Shown piece by piece: positions 28,206 to 38,214 of a stretch of DNA of 64,000 bases; the stretch's first letter is position 1, and each line of letters starts with the position of its first letter. A program made the translations under genes and the position numbers. Origin of the DNA: Streptosporangium sp. NBC_01755 (GTDB lineage: Bacteria > Actinomycetota > Actinomycetes > Streptosporangiales > Streptosporangiaceae); assembly GCF_035917995.1 (NCBI RefSeq), contig NZ_CP109131.1, forward strand, positions 496,001-560,000, written 5' to 3'. The notes under the pieces were generated by a model. It made no database searches and had not been told where the DNA came from. It worked only from the letters and a program-made list of their open reading frames with translations.

Positions 28206-28508
28206 GTCCTCGTCCGGTGAGCTCTGTGCGCGGCTCTCGAGCCGCTCCTCGCAGACCAGGGAAGACACGCACCGGAGCCGGTTCCGCGGATAGCCTCCAA
28301 CCATACATACCGACAAATATTGGTTGTGAATCGCATAAACAACTGCTTTACTTGTGCCTAGCGCCTGTCGGATGGAAATCCGGGGTGACTTTCCAGCGCT
28401 GAGATTGAAGCTTCATCTATGTAACGCTCGATGTGATGCGGCGACCAACTCTTTAGCCTGTGCAGCACGGCGCCTTCCACGGCCCCCTGACGGACACGGT
28501 GTAACGAC
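28206..28508 (+). promoter_or_regulatory. AT-rich leader of the defence operon, candidate promoter
   Basis: 303 bp without a gene. TTGTGA (28324-28329), 17 nt, TTTACT (28347-28352) is a candidate promoter. CAACCA (28298) and TGGTTG (28321) form an inverted repeat just upstream. The lower GC than the flanks suggests imported DNA. Confidence 0.4.
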
Positions 28509-31500
28509 ATGTCACAGATCGGTAGCCTCGGTTCATCCATCCGAACGCAGCCATCCGAGCTCCTCGACATTCTCGAAACCGAGTGGCGGCCCCGGCTTCG
28601 CGCTGTCTCGCTCGTCACCGAGGTCGAGGCGAGCGGCGAGACGCTCGCCATGGCCGCGGCGGCGCTGGGCGAGCTGTACCGCCTCAAGGTCTTCAAGGGA
28701 AAGTTCCAGACGCTGTTCGACCGCTGGCCCGGATGCGTGGCGGTCGCGCTCTCCGGGGTGGCCGCCACCGACTACCGCCAGGGCACCTTCTGGCCGTACT
28801 GGTGGAAGGCCACCGGCTACCAGCACGGCACCGCCCAGGACCAGACGGCATGGGGCCGCGGCTTCGCCCATGCCCTGGAGACCTTCGGATTGCCGACCTT
28901 CCCCGACATGTCGTTGACGTACGTCGGCCCGATCCTGATGCACGCGGGCATCCCGACCTACTGCCTGGAGGACGTCTTCCGGCTCCTCCTGCAGCGGCGC
29001 GCCCAGGACCCCGGGCTGGACGCCGAGGCGTTCCTCACCTGGGCGGTCGGCCGCGAGGGACGGCTCAACAGTCTTGACGAGCCCGCACGGCGATTCATCC
29101 GGCACGGCACCGACTACGCCATGGACGTCCTGGACCGCTGCTTCGACCTGACGGACCGGCTCCACTCCCCCGACCCCGACCTGGACGGGCTCGGCCTGCC
29201 CACCCGGTTCGTCGAGGAGGCGCAGAACCTCGCCACCCGGGGCAGGCTCGACCTCACCCGGTATGACGCGGCCGAGGCCAGGCGAGGCCGTACCGAGCGA
29301 CCTCGATTGAGCCTCGACCCGTTCGGCCAGGGCGTCCAGGTCGTGCTTCCTCCCGTTGGAGACGCCCCGGACGGAACGGCGCGGTGGACCGTGACCGTCG
29401 ATGGGCTGCAGAACATCGTCCGCAGCCGGTCTCTCTGGGTGGGGACGGCCGAGGCCGCGCCCAGCACGACGTTCGCGATCGCCCAACCCGCCCGACGGGC
29501 CCAGGTCTCGCTGTACGGCTCCGCCCACGAGGTGGAGCTGGAGATCGTGGATCCGGCCGATCCGCTGCTGGTCTTCACCGAGGACGGCAGACACCTGCCC
29601 GGCCATCTGGCCCTCCCGCCGGACACCGTCTGGCTGCTCCACCCTGCCGACCGCGAGCCGGCCTGTGACGTCGCACCGCGCGTGGTCACCGAGAGCCCGC
29701 TGCCCATCGGCTGGGACGGCTGGCGGCTGGTCCTGGTTTCGCTGGAGGGTGCGACCTGGATCGGCCTGGGCGGCGGCGCCGCTCGCCGCCCCGTTCGCGG
29801 GCACAGCAAGCCGCGCGTCCTCACCGGTGCCCCCGTCACCGGTGTGACCACGCCGTACGGCTCCGCCGTGTTCGCCGAGCTCCCGTCGATCTGGCTTCCC
29901 GCCGAGCGGGAGACCACCTGGCTGGTCGACATCCGCCCGTCCGCCGGTGGCCGTACCGTCTTCACCGGGTCCTTCACCGTCAGCGAACCCACCGAGATCT
30001 CGGAACGGCTCTGGGAGACGCTGCCCCGGCCGGTGCTCGGCGCCTTCGAGATCACGGTTCGAGGCCCCATCGGGCGTAACACCCGCCGCTCCATCGTCAT
30101 CGCCGAGAGCCTCACCTCCCGGTGCACTCCCCAGATCCGCCTGTTCAACCATGAGGGACTGGTCGCCGGGCAGGCGTCGCTGGCCGCCGGTTCCGGCATG
30201 CGGGTGGAGCCGGCCGTGCTCACCTACACTCCTCGCGAGCGCGAACACGTCATCACCTGTAGCACCGACCAGCACGCGGAGCCGTTCATCGTCGCGCCCC
30301 CACACATGAGGGTGCTGGTCGAGGAGGCCGGGCAGAGCCCCCGCTGGCACGCGAGCCCCCTCCGCCTGGTGACCGAGGAGGTGGAGAGGCTCGAATCCCT
30401 CCGCGTGGAGGTCCCTGGGGTCGACGCGCTCCCTTCGGTCGAGATCCTGGCCGGCGGGAAGTCGGTGCAGGAGGTTCCCTCCTCCGGCCGGGGGCTCTAC
30501 AACCTCAAGCGCGCCACCACCACGCTGAAGGCGCACCGCAGCGCCGATCTCATCCTGCCGTTCCTTGGCCGGGCGGTGCCCGTCGCCGGTGTCCGGCCGG
30601 CCAAGCTCGCCTCGGCAGTTACCTACCGCGAAAATCGCCTGGTGCTGGAGGACGGCATCTGGATCGAAGGGCTGTCAGCGGGGATCTACCTGACGACCGC
30701 TCCCTGGCGGGAACCGGAGATCATCCCGGTGGAGCAGGACTGCTCGATCCCCCTCCCCGCGCATCTGGTCGATGCCGGGCAGTTGCACGTACGGCTCGCC
30801 ATTCAGGATCCGTGGCTCTGGGAGGAGTGGCCACGCTGGCCGCATCCCCGCGAGATCTTCGTCTGCGACGCCCCCGGCCGGTTCGGCGGGGCCGACGAGG
30901 AGGAGGCCGCCATCTCCGGCTATCTCGCCGGGATGAACGAGCTTCCCACTGAGGTCTCCCGGCTGGAGCGGCTCTGGGCGATCGTCGACCTGGCCAATCG
31001 CATCGACCACCGGTCCGCGAACCGGCGCATCGACGAGATCGCGACCGTCCTGCGACATCATTCGGATGCGGTCCAGGTGCTTCCCGAGGCGGCGTTGCCG
31101 CCCGATCGGACCATCGTCGCCCTGATCACCACGGGTCTCGCCGCCGCGCCCGCCCCCGAATACCGGGAGTCCCACGGCCGCCTGTGGCGAAAGTATCCGG
31201 CGGTCGCGGCGCTGCTCACCGGCTCGGCCCTGCCCGGCCAGGCAACCGAGGAGTCCGATCTGCTCGCGAACATCGAGGCCCAGTGCGGCGAGACGGCCGG
31301 GCGGCTGCTTCTCGGAGAGGCGGATCCCGACGCCGAGGTCGGCAGGTTCGGCCCCGATGCCGAATGGATGGCCCAGCAGACTCCCGAGCAGCTGGAGAAC
31401 CTGTGGAGGGCGGTCAATGTCGTGCCCTCCGCCCTGCTCGACAAGGACACCCGCGTCGCCGCCGCCCGGCAACTGTTCGACAAGCGCACCAGCTACGACG

Positions 31501-31826
31501 CCCGTGACGTGGCCAACCAGGCGGCCCGGGTGCTCCGGGAGGCGATGAGTATCAAGCTCACCGACTACCGGGGGGTGGAGCGATCCATCGAGGCCCGCTG
31601 CCATCCCCTGCGTCGCGACGGGTGGCTGGCCCTACCGGCCGCGTCCATCGCGTTCGCCCTGGTCGCCAGGATCGCCGCCCGAGGCCACAGCGGCTGCCGC
31701 CACCTGGAAAGGGAATTCCGCCCCATGTGGCGGGCCCTGTCGAAGATCGCCCCAGACCTGACCACGATCGACCTCATCCGCGCCGAACTTCTCCTCGCGG
31801 GCCGAGCCGACCAAGCAGGCAGGTAA
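28509..31826 (+). CDS. Large defence protein of unknown fold, DruH-like candidate
   Basis: 1105 aa, no catalytic motif recognised. The N-terminal 230 residues contain FWPYWWKATGYQHG, WGRGFAHALETFGLPTFPD and YVGPILMHAGIPTYCLEDVFRLLL, which look like a conserved family core; the middle is beta-rich (Ig-like), the last 250 residues helical. It is followed after 93 nt by a 1542-aa DUF1998 helicase. A protein of about this length paired with such a helicase is the layout of Druantia type III (DruH-DruE), so this is my best guess for family; I cannot confirm homology by eye. No strong ribosome site before the ATG. Intact, unlike the BREX genes that follow. Confidence 0.6.
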   Translation: MSQIGSLGSSIRTQPSELLDILETEWRPRLRAVSLVTEVEASGETLAMAAAALGELYRLKVFKGKFQTLFDRWPGCVAVALSGVAATDYRQGTFWPYWWKATGYQHGTAQDQTAWGRGFAHALETFGLPTFPDMSLTYVGPILMHAGIPTYCLEDVFRLLLQRRAQDPGLDAEAFLTWAVGREGRLNSLDEPARRFIRHGTDYAMDVLDRCFDLTDRLHSPDPDLDGLGLPTRFVEEAQNLATRGRLDLTRYDAAEARRGRTERPRLSLDPFGQGVQVVLPPVGDAPDGTARWTVTVDGLQNIVRSRSLWVGTAEAAPSTTFAIAQPARRAQVSLYGSAHEVELEIVDPADPLLVFTEDGRHLPGHLALPPDTVWLLHPADREPACDVAPRVVTESPLPIGWDGWRLVLVSLEGATWIGLGGGAARRPVRGHSKPRVLTGAPVTGVTTPYGSAVFAELPSIWLPAERETTWLVDIRPSAGGRTVFTGSFTVSEPTEISERLWETLPRPVLGAFEITVRGPIGRNTRRSIVIAESLTSRCTPQIRLFNHEGLVAGQASLAAGSGMRVEPAVLTYTPREREHVITCSTDQHAEPFIVAPPHMRVLVEEAGQSPRWHASPLRLVTEEVERLESLRVEVPGVDALPSVEILAGGKSVQEVPSSGRGLYNLKRATTTLKAHRSADLILPFLGRAVPVAGVRPAKLASAVTYRENRLVLEDGIWIEGLSAGIYLTTAPWREPEIIPVEQDCSIPLPAHLVDAGQLHVRLAIQDPWLWEEWPRWPHPREIFVCDAPGRFGGADEEEAAISGYLAGMNELPTEVSRLERLWAIVDLANRIDHRSANRRIDEIATVLRHHSDAVQVLPEAALPPDRTIVALITTGLAAAPAPEYRESHGRLWRKYPAVAALLTGSALPGQATEESDLLANIEAQCGETAGRLLLGEADPDAEVGRFGPDAEWMAQQTPEQLENLWRAVNVVPSALLDKDTRVAAARQLFDKRTSYDARDVANQAARVLREAMSIKLTDYRGVERSIEARCHPLRRDGWLALPAASIAFALVARIAARGHSGCRHLEREFRPMWRALSKIAPDLTTIDLIRAELLLAGRADQAGR

Positions 31827-31919
31827 TCGACGCATGGCCCCCAGGACCGGTGCGCTCGTACTCGCCGAGCGAGCCGGCCTGCCCCGACAACCGACCAAGC
31901 CTCCCCCCGGAGTTGACGC

Positions 31920-34900
31920 GTGGACCCGCTCAAGACCAGTGCGCTCATTACCGATACCTACCGGCGTTATCTGCGGTCGATCCTGCCGGTACGGGATCCG
32001 AGGATCGCCGAGGCGTTGGCAGCGGAGATCACGGACAGTCCGATGCTCACCAAGGGGCCGTTGCTCGAAGCGACGCCGCCATATCGGACCGGGGCCACGC
32101 TCCGTGAGCTGATCGCCGCCGGGGTGCTGGGCGAGGAGTTCGCCAAGCTCGGCGGGCCCGCCCTGCCGCTGGATCGCCCCCTCTACCTGCACCAGGAGCG
32201 GGCGCTGCGCAAGGCGGTGGCCGGACGGAACCTGGTCGTGGCGACCGGCACCGGCTCGGGTAAGACCGAGAGCTTCCTGCTGCCGATCCTCAACACCCTG
32301 GCGAAGGAGCACGCCGACGGCGAGCTCGGCCCGGGGGTGCGGGCGCTGCTGCTCTACCCGATGAACGCCCTGGCGAACGACCAGCTCAAGCGGCTACGCC
32401 AGCTGCTGGAGGCCGTGCCGCACATCACCTTCGGCCGCTACACCGGCGACACCCCCGAGCAGACTCTCAAGGGGATCGCCCAGTTCGAGGAGCTCAACCC
32501 CGGACAGCGGAGGCTGCCGAACGAGCTGCTCAGCCGTGAGGAGATGCGCGCCAACCCGCCGCACATCCTGCTCACCAACTACGCGATGCTGGAGTACCTG
32601 CTGCTCCGCCCGGCCGACATGGACCTCTTCGAGGGCGAGCACGGCGGGCACTGGCGGTTCATCGCGCTTGACGAGGCTCATGTCTACGACGGCGCGAAGG
32701 CCGAGGAACTCGGCATGCTGTTGCGGCGCCTGCACGACCGGGTGGCTCCCCGGCAGCGGCTCCAGTGCATCGCCACCAGTGCCACGGTGGGAGACCAGCC
32801 GCCCCCGGTCATGGACTTCGCCCAGAAGCTGTTCAACGTCGACTTCGAATGGGTGGACGGCGACGAGAGCCGCAAGGACCTCGTTGGCGCGACCAGGGTG
32901 GACATGCCCGAGGGCCCGTTCTGGGGACCGCTGTCGGCTCAGGACTACCGGGAACTTGCCCAGAGCGAGGACCTCGGCGAGGAGCTGTGCTGGCGCGCGG
33001 CCTCGGCGGGCGCGGATTTCACCGACGCCGGTACGGCTCTCGCCCGTGAGCACGCGATGGCCGCCCTCCGCAACGCCCTCCTGGCAGGACCGCGGTCGTT
33101 CGACAAGCTCGCCCAGCTGATCTTCGGCGGTCAGGACGACCCGGCGGGCGGCCTCTCCGCGCTGGTGCAGGTCGGCAGCCAGGTGCAGGACCGGTCGGGC
33201 TCTTCGGTGCTCTCGGCCCGCTACCACCTGTTCGCCCGCGCGACCGAGGGCGCCTTCACCTGCCTAACGAGCGCCGGTCCGCACGTCTCGCTGGGCAGGC
33301 ACGAGGTCTGTACCTCCTGCGGCGGCGCCATGTTCGAGCTGGCCGGCTGCAAGCGCTGCGGCGCGGTCCATCTCATCGGCTCGGTGGAGATGTCCGCGGG
33401 CGGCACGGTCTTCACGCCCCGGATCAAGCACAAGGACTCCCGTACCTGGCTGCTGGTCGGTGACGCTCCCGAGGTCGTCGACGAGGACGAGGTGACGCTG
33501 GAGGCCGGCCCGGAGATCGACGCCCAGGACGGGCACCTGTGTCCCCGGTGCGGCGCGCTGCACGCGGCGGCGCCGCTGGTCTGCGGGTACGGCGGCTGCC
33601 AGGAGACCCGGCTCCGGCCGGTCAGGAAGCTGAACACGAAGGCCAGTTCGCCCACCGGCTGCCATGCCTGCGGCGCCCGGGGAGCCGGTCAGATCAGGCA
33701 GTTCGAGAGCGGTAACGACGCCGCGGCGGCCGTACTGGCCACTGCGCTCTACCAGGATCTGCCTCCCGCACCGGACGAGGAGGCGGCCGACCAGCCGGGT
33801 GGCGGTCGCAAGCTGCTGACGTTCAGCGACAGCCGCCAGCAGGCGGCCTTCTTCGCGCCCTATCTGGAGAACAGCTACACGAACCTGCAGCGGCGGCGTC
33901 TGGTGCTGGACGGCCTGCGCCGGGCGACCAGGGACGACGACCGGGTACCCGTCGAGGACCTGGTGCATCATGTGACCGTGGCCGCCACGAAGGCGGGCGT
34001 CTTCCAGCGCAAGGACAGCAAGCAGACGAAGCTGCGCGCCGTCTCCCTCTGGGTGATGCACGAGCTGGTCGCCCTCGACGACCGCCAGTCCCTGGAGGGC
34101 CGGGGCCTGATCCGCGTCGACCTGGACCGGGATCCGCGCTGGCGGCTCCCTCCGGCGTTCCTCTCCCTGGGGCTCTCGGAAGAGGAGGTCTGGACGCTGC
34201 TGGGCGAGCTCACCCGCTCGCTCCGCACCCAGGGGGCGATCACCATGCCCGAGGAGGTCGACCCCGGCGACGAGGCCTTCGACCCACGCCGGGGCCCCAT
34301 CTACGTACGCGGCGACGGTTCGGAGCCCAAGCTGAAGGTGCTGAGCTGGGTGCCGACCCGAGGGGGCAATCGGCGGCTCGACTATCTCCAGCGGGTGCTC
34401 GCCACGGCCGGCTCCGCCGAGGATCCGCGACGGGTGCTCATGAAGTGCTGGGAGTTCCTGACCGCGCTCAGGGAGGGGTGGCTGCCCAGGGACCAGGTTC
34501 CCCGGATCGGGGTGGTCCACCAGGTGGATCACCGCAGCCTGAGGCTCGTCCCGGCCACCGAGATGTATAGGTGCGACCTCTGCCGGCGGATCACCACGGT
34601 GGCGGTACGCGGCATCTGCCCCACACTGAAGTGCGAGGGCACCCTTCAGGAGTGGGCGGCCGACGACTCCGACCACTACCGGGCGCTCTACCAGGGCATG
34701 ACGCCCATCCCGCTGGTCGCCCAGGAGCACACCGCCCAGTGGACCGGCAACGAGGCCGCCGACATCCAGCAGCGGTTCCTGCGCGGCGAGGTGAACGTGC
34801 TGTCCTGCTCGACGACGTTCGAACTCGGCGTCGACGTGGGCGAGCTGCAGACGGTCATGCTGCGCAACATGCCGCCGACCACGGCCAACTACATCCAGCG

Positions 34901-36548
34901 GGCCGGCCGGGCCGGTCGGCGCGCCGACTCCGCCGCGCTGGTGGTGACCTACGCCCAGCGCCGCTCGCACGACCTGTCCCGCTACCAGGAACCCGAGACC
35001 ATGATCGCGGGTAAGGTACGCGCACCGTACGTGCCGCTGGGCAACGAGCGGATCGACCGCAGGCACGCGCACTCGGTGGCGATCGCCGCGTTCTTCCGGC
35101 ACGCCAAGGCGACCAGCGGGGAGGTCTGGCGCACGGCCGGTGAGTTCTTCCGGGCCATCGACGGTGGGGACGCGCCCTGCACCAGGGTCGCGAACTTCCT
35201 CACCCCCGTACCGGAGGAGATCACCGCGTCCCTCCGCCGGATCCTGCCGACCTCGGTGCAGGCGGAGATCGGCGTGGAGTCGGAGGCCTGGGTGACCAAG
35301 CTGTGTGTCCACCTGGAGAAGGTCCGGCAGGAGATGGCCCAGGACATCGAGATCTTCGAGCAGCGCATCAGGGAGTACGCGGAGAGCAGGAAGTTCGCTC
35401 AGGCCGACCGTTACCAGCGGACCATCAACACCATCACCCGGCGCAACCTGATCGGTTTCCTGGCCAACCGGAACGTGCTGCCCAAGTACGGCTTCCCGGT
35501 GGATGTCGTCGAGTTGCGTACCGCGCACTGTGACAGCTCCGTCGGAGCGAGGCTGGAGCTGGACCGCGACCTGTCCAGCGCGATCTACGAGTACGCGCCC
35601 GGCTCCGAGGTGGTCGCCGGAGGCGTGCTGTGGCGGTCGGCCGGCCTCTACCGGCTGCCCGGCCGGGAGCTGATCAGCAATTACTACTACGTGTGCAGGC
35701 AGTGCCAGCACTTCCGGCAGGGCGGCGAGAAACTCGATCCGGTCTGCCCGGCCTGCGGCACCGTCGCCGACTTCCAGGCGCGCAAGTACTACAAGCCGGA
35801 GTTCGGCTTCGTCGCCGACTACAAGACGGCCAAGCCCGGTACGGCCCCGCCGAAGACCTCCTGGAACGGGGCAGCCCATGTGGTGTCGCTCGCGGACGAC
35901 CCCGTCAAGCGGCTCTGGCGCTCGGCGAGCGGGTTGTCGGTACTGTGCCGGTCCGGCTCGCGCGGCGAGATGATCGCGCTCGCCGAGGGGCCGACCGGCA
36001 GTGGTTATCTGATCTGCGACTGGTGCGGCTGGGCCACGCCCAACTTCGGCAAGGGCAGGCAGAGCGCCACGCACACCCACCCGATGCGGCAGTCGGAATG
36101 CAAGGGCAAGCTGAGTTGGCGCTCTCTCGCGCACACCTACGAGACCGACATCATGGAGCTGCGGCTGGAGTCCCTGTCGCTGTCCTGGTCGCAGTGGATC
36201 TCCACCCTGTACGCCCTGCTCGAAGGGGCCGCCGACGGGCTGGAGATCAGCAGGGGTGACATCGACGGCGCCGTTCACCCCGGGCACGACGGCCAGACCA
36301 GCCTGGTGGTCTACGACGCGGTGCCGGGCGGGGCGGGTTCGGTGACGCGGATCGCCGACTCGCTGGACCTGGTCGTGGAGACCGCGCTGAAACGGATGTC
36401 CAACTGCGACTGCGGCGAGGAGACCTCCTGCTACGGGTGCCTGCGCAACCGGCGCAACGAGCGCAGCCACGACATGCTCCGCCGCGGTGAGGCGGTCAAG
36501 GTCCTCGAACTTCTGACCGGGGACGGTCCCCTCAGGGCCGAGGAGTAG
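31920..36548 (+). CDS. DEAD/DEAH helicase with DUF1998, DruE-like
   Basis: 1542-aa superfamily 2 helicase. Walker A ATGTGSGKTES (about 105), DEAH box ALDEAHVYDG (about 248), motif III TSATVG, helicase C-terminal motif VI YIQRAGRAGRR (about 990). Several Cys clusters lie in the middle (CTSCGG with CKRCG; CPRCG; CHACG; CDLCRR), and the C-terminus has the DUF1998 four-Cys end CDCGEETSCYGC (about 1500). Similar helicases run Druantia (DruE), DISARM (DrmA) and related anti-phage systems; the size and partner favour Druantia III, with DISARM less likely because no DrmB, DrmC or C5-methylase is present. GTG 31920 with GGAG upstream. All catalytic motifs intact. Confidence 0.8.
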   Translation: MDPLKTSALITDTYRRYLRSILPVRDPRIAEALAAEITDSPMLTKGPLLEATPPYRTGATLRELIAAGVLGEEFAKLGGPALPLDRPLYLHQERALRKAVAGRNLVVATGTGSGKTESFLLPILNTLAKEHADGELGPGVRALLLYPMNALANDQLKRLRQLLEAVPHITFGRYTGDTPEQTLKGIAQFEELNPGQRRLPNELLSREEMRANPPHILLTNYAMLEYLLLRPADMDLFEGEHGGHWRFIALDEAHVYDGAKAEELGMLLRRLHDRVAPRQRLQCIATSATVGDQPPPVMDFAQKLFNVDFEWVDGDESRKDLVGATRVDMPEGPFWGPLSAQDYRELAQSEDLGEELCWRAASAGADFTDAGTALAREHAMAALRNALLAGPRSFDKLAQLIFGGQDDPAGGLSALVQVGSQVQDRSGSSVLSARYHLFARATEGAFTCLTSAGPHVSLGRHEVCTSCGGAMFELAGCKRCGAVHLIGSVEMSAGGTVFTPRIKHKDSRTWLLVGDAPEVVDEDEVTLEAGPEIDAQDGHLCPRCGALHAAAPLVCGYGGCQETRLRPVRKLNTKASSPTGCHACGARGAGQIRQFESGNDAAAAVLATALYQDLPPAPDEEAADQPGGGRKLLTFSDSRQQAAFFAPYLENSYTNLQRRRLVLDGLRRATRDDDRVPVEDLVHHVTVAATKAGVFQRKDSKQTKLRAVSLWVMHELVALDDRQSLEGRGLIRVDLDRDPRWRLPPAFLSLGLSEEEVWTLLGELTRSLRTQGAITMPEEVDPGDEAFDPRRGPIYVRGDGSEPKLKVLSWVPTRGGNRRLDYLQRVLATAGSAEDPRRVLMKCWEFLTALREGWLPRDQVPRIGVVHQVDHRSLRLVPATEMYRCDLCRRITTVAVRGICPTLKCEGTLQEWAADDSDHYRALYQGMTPIPLVAQEHTAQWTGNEAADIQQRFLRGEVNVLSCSTTFELGVDVGELQTVMLRNMPPTTANYIQRAGRAGRRADSAALVVTYAQRRSHDLSRYQEPETMIAGKVRAPYVPLGNERIDRRHAHSVAIAAFFRHAKATSGEVWRTAGEFFRAIDGGDAPCTRVANFLTPVPEEITASLRRILPTSVQAEIGVESEAWVTKLCVHLEKVRQEMAQDIEIFEQRIREYAESRKFAQADRYQRTINTITRRNLIGFLANRNVLPKYGFPVDVVELRTAHCDSSVGARLELDRDLSSAIYEYAPGSEVVAGGVLWRSAGLYRLPGRELISNYYYVCRQCQHFRQGGEKLDPVCPACGTVADFQARKYYKPEFGFVADYKTAKPGTAPPKTSWNGAAHVVSLADDPVKRLWRSASGLSVLCRSGSRGEMIALAEGPTGSGYLICDWCGWATPNFGKGRQSATHTHPMRQSECKGKLSWRSLAHTYETDIMELRLESLSLSWSQWISTLYALLEGAADGLEISRGDIDGAVHPGHDGQTSLVVYDAVPGGAGSVTRIADSLDLVVETALKRMSNCDCGEETSCYGCLRNRRNERSHDMLRRGEAVKVLELLTGDGPLRAEE

Positions 36549-36592
36549 TCCATCTACAGCTTCGGACAGGACATGTCTAAACTTGGCAGCCA

Positions 36593-37874
36593 TTGAGGAT
36601 CAAGAGGGACTGGGTGGAGCCCGGAAGTAAGCGCTGGGTCGAGGTCACGCCTTCCGAGTACGCGCACGAGCGGAGCGGTCTGGCCGCGATCCGTGAGCTG
36701 CTCAGCGAGAGCGACCCCTACCGGGCGTGGAGCAACTTCACCTTCACCACCAAGACCAACCGCCAGTACGAGGTGGACCTCCTGGTCATCGGCCGGGGCG
36801 GCATCTACCTGCTGGAGCTCAAGCAGCGGGATCCTGCGGGCCGCCAAGCGGGAGTACTCCGTCCTGGAGAACGCCGCCTATCCCGGCATCGCACGGGCCA
36901 TCGAGCTGTACGAGCACGAACGCGGCCCGGCGGTCGTCTTCACGCACGACCCGACCGAGGTCCGCCTCGACCACTTCCTGCGGCAGAAAGGCGGCTCCCT
37001 CAGCGTCGACCAGCGGGTGGAGCTGATCCGCACCCTGACCGGGACGCTCCGGTACGCGCACGCGCGCCGCCTGATCCACCGCAGGCTCAGCCCGCTCTCG
37101 GTCTACGTCCGCACCCTCGGTGACGGCCGGTACGGTGCCCGCGTCCGGGACTGGCACACCGCCGGTCGGATGTTGCCCGGGCAGACCGGACAGGTGGCCG
37201 GGACCCGCACCCTGGAGATACTGACCGACCGGGGCGCGCACGGTTATCTCGCCCGGGAGACGCTGCACAACACGGACGCCGACGCGGTCCTGGCCGACGT
37301 GTTCGGCCTGGGCGCGCTGACCTTCCTCATCCTGACCGGCAAGGCCCCCGCCGAGTCCAACGAGGAGCTGCTGCTGCGGATCGTCCGGGAGAACGGCCTC
37401 GATCTCACCCTGGAACTGCCCGGCGCCTCGCAGACGATGGCCGACCTGGTCCGCGAGGCGACCACCGGTGACGTGGACCTCCGCACCGAGTCGGTGGACC
37501 GGTTCGCGCAGGCCCTGGAAGAGCTGATCGCCGAGCTCGGCGGTCAGCCGCGCGTCGACCCGCTCACCGCCGGACAGGGCGCCGTCCTCGGCACCAAGGA
37601 GGAGCCCGGAAGGTTCGAGGTCATCCAGCGGCTCGGGCAGGGGTCCACCGCCGTCGCCCTGCTCGTCAAGGATTCCCGGCACGGCGAGGCGGTCCTGAAG
37701 GTCGCACTGGACGAGGAGGGCGCCAGGCGGCGGCTGCTCGACGAGGCCACGGTGCTCCCCTCCAACCAGAGCGGCCGGCCACACCTGGACGGGCACCCGG
37801 CTCCGGGCGCCATCGGCGCGGTCCAGCTCTCCACCACCTGGATCAAGGCACATCAGCACGCCGCGGTCTCCTGA
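36593..37874 (+). pseudogene. pglW: pglW (BREX type 2 kinase) with deletion and truncation
   Basis: The frame opens with WVEVTPSEYAHERSGLAAIRELL, AWSNFTFTT and YEVDLLVIGRGGIYLLELK, the NERD-like start of PglW. At about 36833 the NERD domain breaks off; in another frame the text resumes in a kinase N-lobe (ILRAAKREYSVLENAAYPGIARAIELYEHERGP) and catalytic region (LIHRRLSPLSVYVRTLG). A second kinase-like domain begins (FEVIQRLGQGSTAVALLVKD) but stops near 37757, followed by an unrelated tail. So there is an internal frame-changing deletion and loss of roughly the last two thirds of the usual protein. TTG start at 36593. First gene of the BREX type 2 order W-X-Y-Z-D-HI. Confidence 0.8.
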
Positions 37875-38214
37875 GCCCTACCTCCTGACCTCTGATCCCT
37901 GACCGCCTCAACCTCCGACTTCTGATCCCTGACCACCTCAATCCCTGACCGCCCCATCCCCTGGTCCTCCCGACTCTGACCATCCTGACCTCCGGCTGCT
38001 CTGGCCTGTGGCTTCTCCGACTTCCGGCTGCTCTGACTTTCGGCCTTCCCTCGCTCGGCTTTTGGTGTCCTTCGAGGGGGGCTGCGTACGGGGCACCGGG
38101 GGTTGGACCGGGTCCGATGGGCACCCGCATGTCCTCTCGTAGCTCGTTATGGAGCTGACATCGCGCCACCTGCGGGGAGTCTTTACCTGCTCTTAAAATG
38201 ATCTCCCATCGCAC
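37875..38214. other. Pyrimidine-rich degenerate repeats between pglW and pglX
   Basis: No gene. The first 170 bp are built from imperfect copies of TCTGATCCCTGACC and CTCCGACTTCCGGCTGCTCTG. It sits where the end of pglW and start of pglX should be, so it marks a deletion scar of more than 1 kb. Confidence 0.6.

Noticed and set aside
28499..28512. GGTGTAACGACATG shared between the DruH-like start and the lanA1 start
   Set aside because: A 14-bp match at two start sites is suggestive, but flanks differ (only lanA1 has AAGGAG), so it is probably chance.
33264..36593. 1109-codon minus-strand frame opposite the DUF1998 helicase
   Set aside because: Composition is typical of antisense to high-GC genes; all helicase motifs are on the plus strand.
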